A stretch of DNA of 20,589 bases from Obelidium mucronatum (taxonomy: Eukaryota; Chytridiomycota; Chytridiomycetes; Chytridiales; Chytriomycetaceae), in assembly GCA_025765595.1 (NCBI GenBank), contig JAIVFH010000428.1, forward strand, positions 1-20,589. The letters run 5' to 3'. The notes under the pieces are model-generated. The model saw only the letters and a program-made list of their open reading frames with translations. It did no database searches and was not told the origin of the DNA. Each line of letters opens with the position of its first letter. Positions within the stretch are counted from its first letter, which is position 1. This document shows, piece after piece, positions 18,901 to 20,589 of the stretch. A program made the translations under genes and the position numbers.

Positions 18901-19898
18901 ATGGTAGTTGCATTCTGGCCCTCCAAAACAGTTGGTCATTGGGGGTAATATTACTCTCCTGGTAACTTGAATCTTACACCTTCTCCTTCTCAGTGAACCA
19001 ACAAGTACATTGGATTGGTGTGAGGAGAATTATGCCGTGACTCAATACATTGCGGAATACTACAACACGCTGTCGAATATATCATTCCTTATTGTTTCTG
19101 TATTTGGCCTCAAAACTCTCAGGGAATTGCGCGTGGAAGAGTTGCGAGATTACTTGGCTTTGGGAAGTTTGGTTGTTGTTGGCATTGGATCAACACTATT
19201 CCATGGGACTATGCAGTTTAGTACATACATTTCAATTAATTTTTTATTTACCCACTAGCAGATTCCACGCTCAAATTTTGGATGAAGTACCAATGATTTA
19301 TGTAAAATGTTTCTCTGCTCAAGAACCACCAACCATCGTTAACACACAGAAACTCTAGAATGGATTCATTATTGTGTATTCAGCTCTTGCTGTTCTGGAT
19401 AGGCAGGAGAATACCGCTCTAGCTATCCTGTTTACTATACTTGCAACCGTCATTAGCGTCGTGTATTACATTACCAAAGACAATGAATTTTTTGGAAACT
19501 GCCACGCGAGCCTTGTTATTGTTCTTATTTTTGCGCCACCTGTTCAGCTCAAGAGGTTGTATCAAAAGTTCGGAAAGTATCACCCTGAAGAGACATTTTC
19601 AAATCTCTGGAAAGTGTATTGGTACAGCATCATCACGTATTTGGGGGGATTTGGTTTGTGGTCATTTGATAACAGACACTGCTTAGTATTGAGAAGTGCT
19701 AAAGAGAAGGTTGGATTTCCAGCGAATTCGTTACTCGAATTTCACTTGTGGTGGCACGTATTTTCGGCGTTGGGGGGCTATGGGGTTGTTATTCTGCTTT
19801 GTTGGATGAGGCTTATAGCGTTGGGAAGGTGGGATGTAAATGCAGAGTGGAAGTGGGGCTGGTTTCCGAAGCTGAATTCAATGAAGGGTAAGACCTAA
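18901..19898 (+). CDS. Alkaline ceramidase (ACER/YPC1/YDC1 family)
   Basis: Zinc-dependent membrane amidase cleaving ceramide to sphingoid base and fatty acid in ER/Golgi; CREST superfamily. Exons 18901-18944, 18994-19215, 19262-19301, 19359-19898; 846 nt, 281 aa, typical length. Key motifs: GHWGEPTSTLDWCEENY near the start; GSTLFHGTMQFHAQILDEVPMIY with S81, H85 and D96; and FHLWWHVFSALGGY with H231 and H235. The spacing of these five residues equals the zinc site of human ACER3 (S77, H81, D92, H217, H221). About seven hydrophobic helices span the protein. The short first exon was placed from the phase-2 donor at 18945 and the restored HWGEPTSTLDW. Exon 3 is only 40 nt. The stop codon overlaps AATAAA (19897-19902). 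The 235-bp spacer to SEC61 shows no gene. Confidence 0.92.
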
Positions 19899-19957
19899 TA
19901 AAATCCTTTTTGTTCAATAAAGTAATAAAATGCTTCAATTCTTTTTTCTTAACCTGT

Positions 19958-20589
19958 ATGACATCGTTGATTGAACCGTTTCCTATTCGAATTTGCACCG
20001 AAGCTCAAAGTGGCCGCTTTGCAATTGCTTCGAGAGACCTTCCAAAGGATTCTTTAGTCCTGCGGGCGAGGGCATTTGGGATTGGTATGAATGAACAACT
20101 TGGGAAACCTTCTCCTGACTTGATGAACAGCGACATCACACCCTTGCCGCAAGGAATGCTGCTCGGCTTGCTTCAATGCAAATACAATGGCTTCGTCTCT
20201 TTCCTACTCTTGTCCCGTGTGTTCCTCGGTTTATTATTGCTCTGCCAAATGTCAACAGATACATCTGCCGCTTCACTCTCAATACGAATGTTCTCGCTTC
20301 AAAGATATAAACACCATTCCATCTTCCTCGACGGCTTTTGATAAACTGCTAGCTTCCATCGACGAGTTTCTACATAGGGATCCCGTTACTGTTGCATTAG
20401 GATCAGGAGCATCCGAAGATCTGACGGATCTTATGGAGGCTTGTTATGACCGAAATGATGTCATGAGCTTGGCGAGATGGATTCTAAACTTTTGTGTGAG
20501 AGTTGAAATCGAACGAGAATTTGGGTCTGACGGGGGACCAACCATTGCTGACTACCTTGAACTTGTTCCAAACGATGAGTCTCTATCGA
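19958..20589 (+). CDS. SET/MYND (SMYD-like) protein, 5' part, truncated by window end
   Basis: Resembles SMYD-type lysine methyltransferases, in which a MYND zinc finger splits the SET domain. Exon 1 is 19958-20084; exon 2 starts 20131 after a 46-nt intron and stays open to the window end (about 195 residues seen). Residues 9-44 are a SET N-terminal part (IRICTEAQSGRFAIASRDLP, then LVLRARAFGIA). The Cys/His cluster RKECCSACF, SYSCPVCSSVYYCSAKCQ and HSQYECSRF matches a MYND-type zinc finger. The SET catalytic core (NHS and GEEL-type motifs) would lie beyond the window, so activity cannot be judged. ATG 19958 is the first that keeps the SET frame. It starts 59 nt after the ceramidase stop. The histone or non-histone substrate is unknown. 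Confidence 0.78.

Noticed and set aside
1..20589. CRISPR arrays, insertion sequences, bacterial-style operons or riboswitches
   Set aside because: No regularly spaced repeats, transposase genes, terminal inverted repeats or ribosome binding sites were seen; the genes are intron-containing and eukaryotic.

Overview
The window reads as nuclear DNA of a compact fungal genome, most likely an early-diverging (chytrid-type) fungus. Almost every gene carries short spliceosomal introns (about 46-185 nt) with GT..AG ends, and intergenic gaps are often under 100 bp. The gene set fits a fungus that keeps respiratory complex I and uses chitin: NDUFS4, a chitinase with three chitin-binding modules, a SEC61 translocon channel, an alkaline ceramidase, an Ase1/PRC1-type microtubule bundler and secreted Cys-rich PAN/Apple-type protein. 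The chytrid assignment is inference from gene content and intron style; no taxonomic marker is present.

Layout. 1-329 (-): N-terminal part of an acidic unknown protein, entering a GC-rich window edge. 425-1838 (-): secreted, probably GPI-anchored alpha-carbonic anhydrase in five exons. 2027-4814 (-): TMEM62-type membrane metallophosphoesterase in four exons, head-to-head with NDUFS4 (4838-5592, +, four exons) across only 23 bp. 5664-6072 (+): small mitochondrial membrane protein. 6102-9031 (+): Ase1/PRC1/MAP65 in seven exons. 9118-9651 (-): secreted PAN/Apple-like protein. A CpG-rich divergent spacer follows. 9852-11123 (+): unknown alpha-helical protein with an N-terminal acylation motif. 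11371-13377 (+): GH18 chitinase with three CBM5/12 modules. 13473-13554 (+): tRNA-Leu(AAG). 13763-14476 (+): GNAT acetyltransferase. 14485-15409 and 15530-16508 (+): tandem paralogues resembling MBL-fold hydrolases, the first with an apparent frameshift. 16895-18665 (+): SEC61 alpha. 18901-19898 (+): alkaline ceramidase. 19958 to the right edge (+): SET/MYND (SMYD-like) protein, truncated by the window.

Exon structures were deduced by hand from splice signals, reading phase and conserved protein motifs; summed exon lengths are a multiple of three for every complete gene except MBL copy 1. There is no evident metabolic cluster. Most genes are ordinary housekeeping or secreted functions packed together. 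The most unusual part is the GNAT-MBL-MBL block at 13.76-16.51 kb: the GNAT stop and MBL start are 8 nt apart, an in-phase 50-nt candidate intron could fuse the two proteins, and the first MBL copy has a local reading-frame break that its neighbour lacks.
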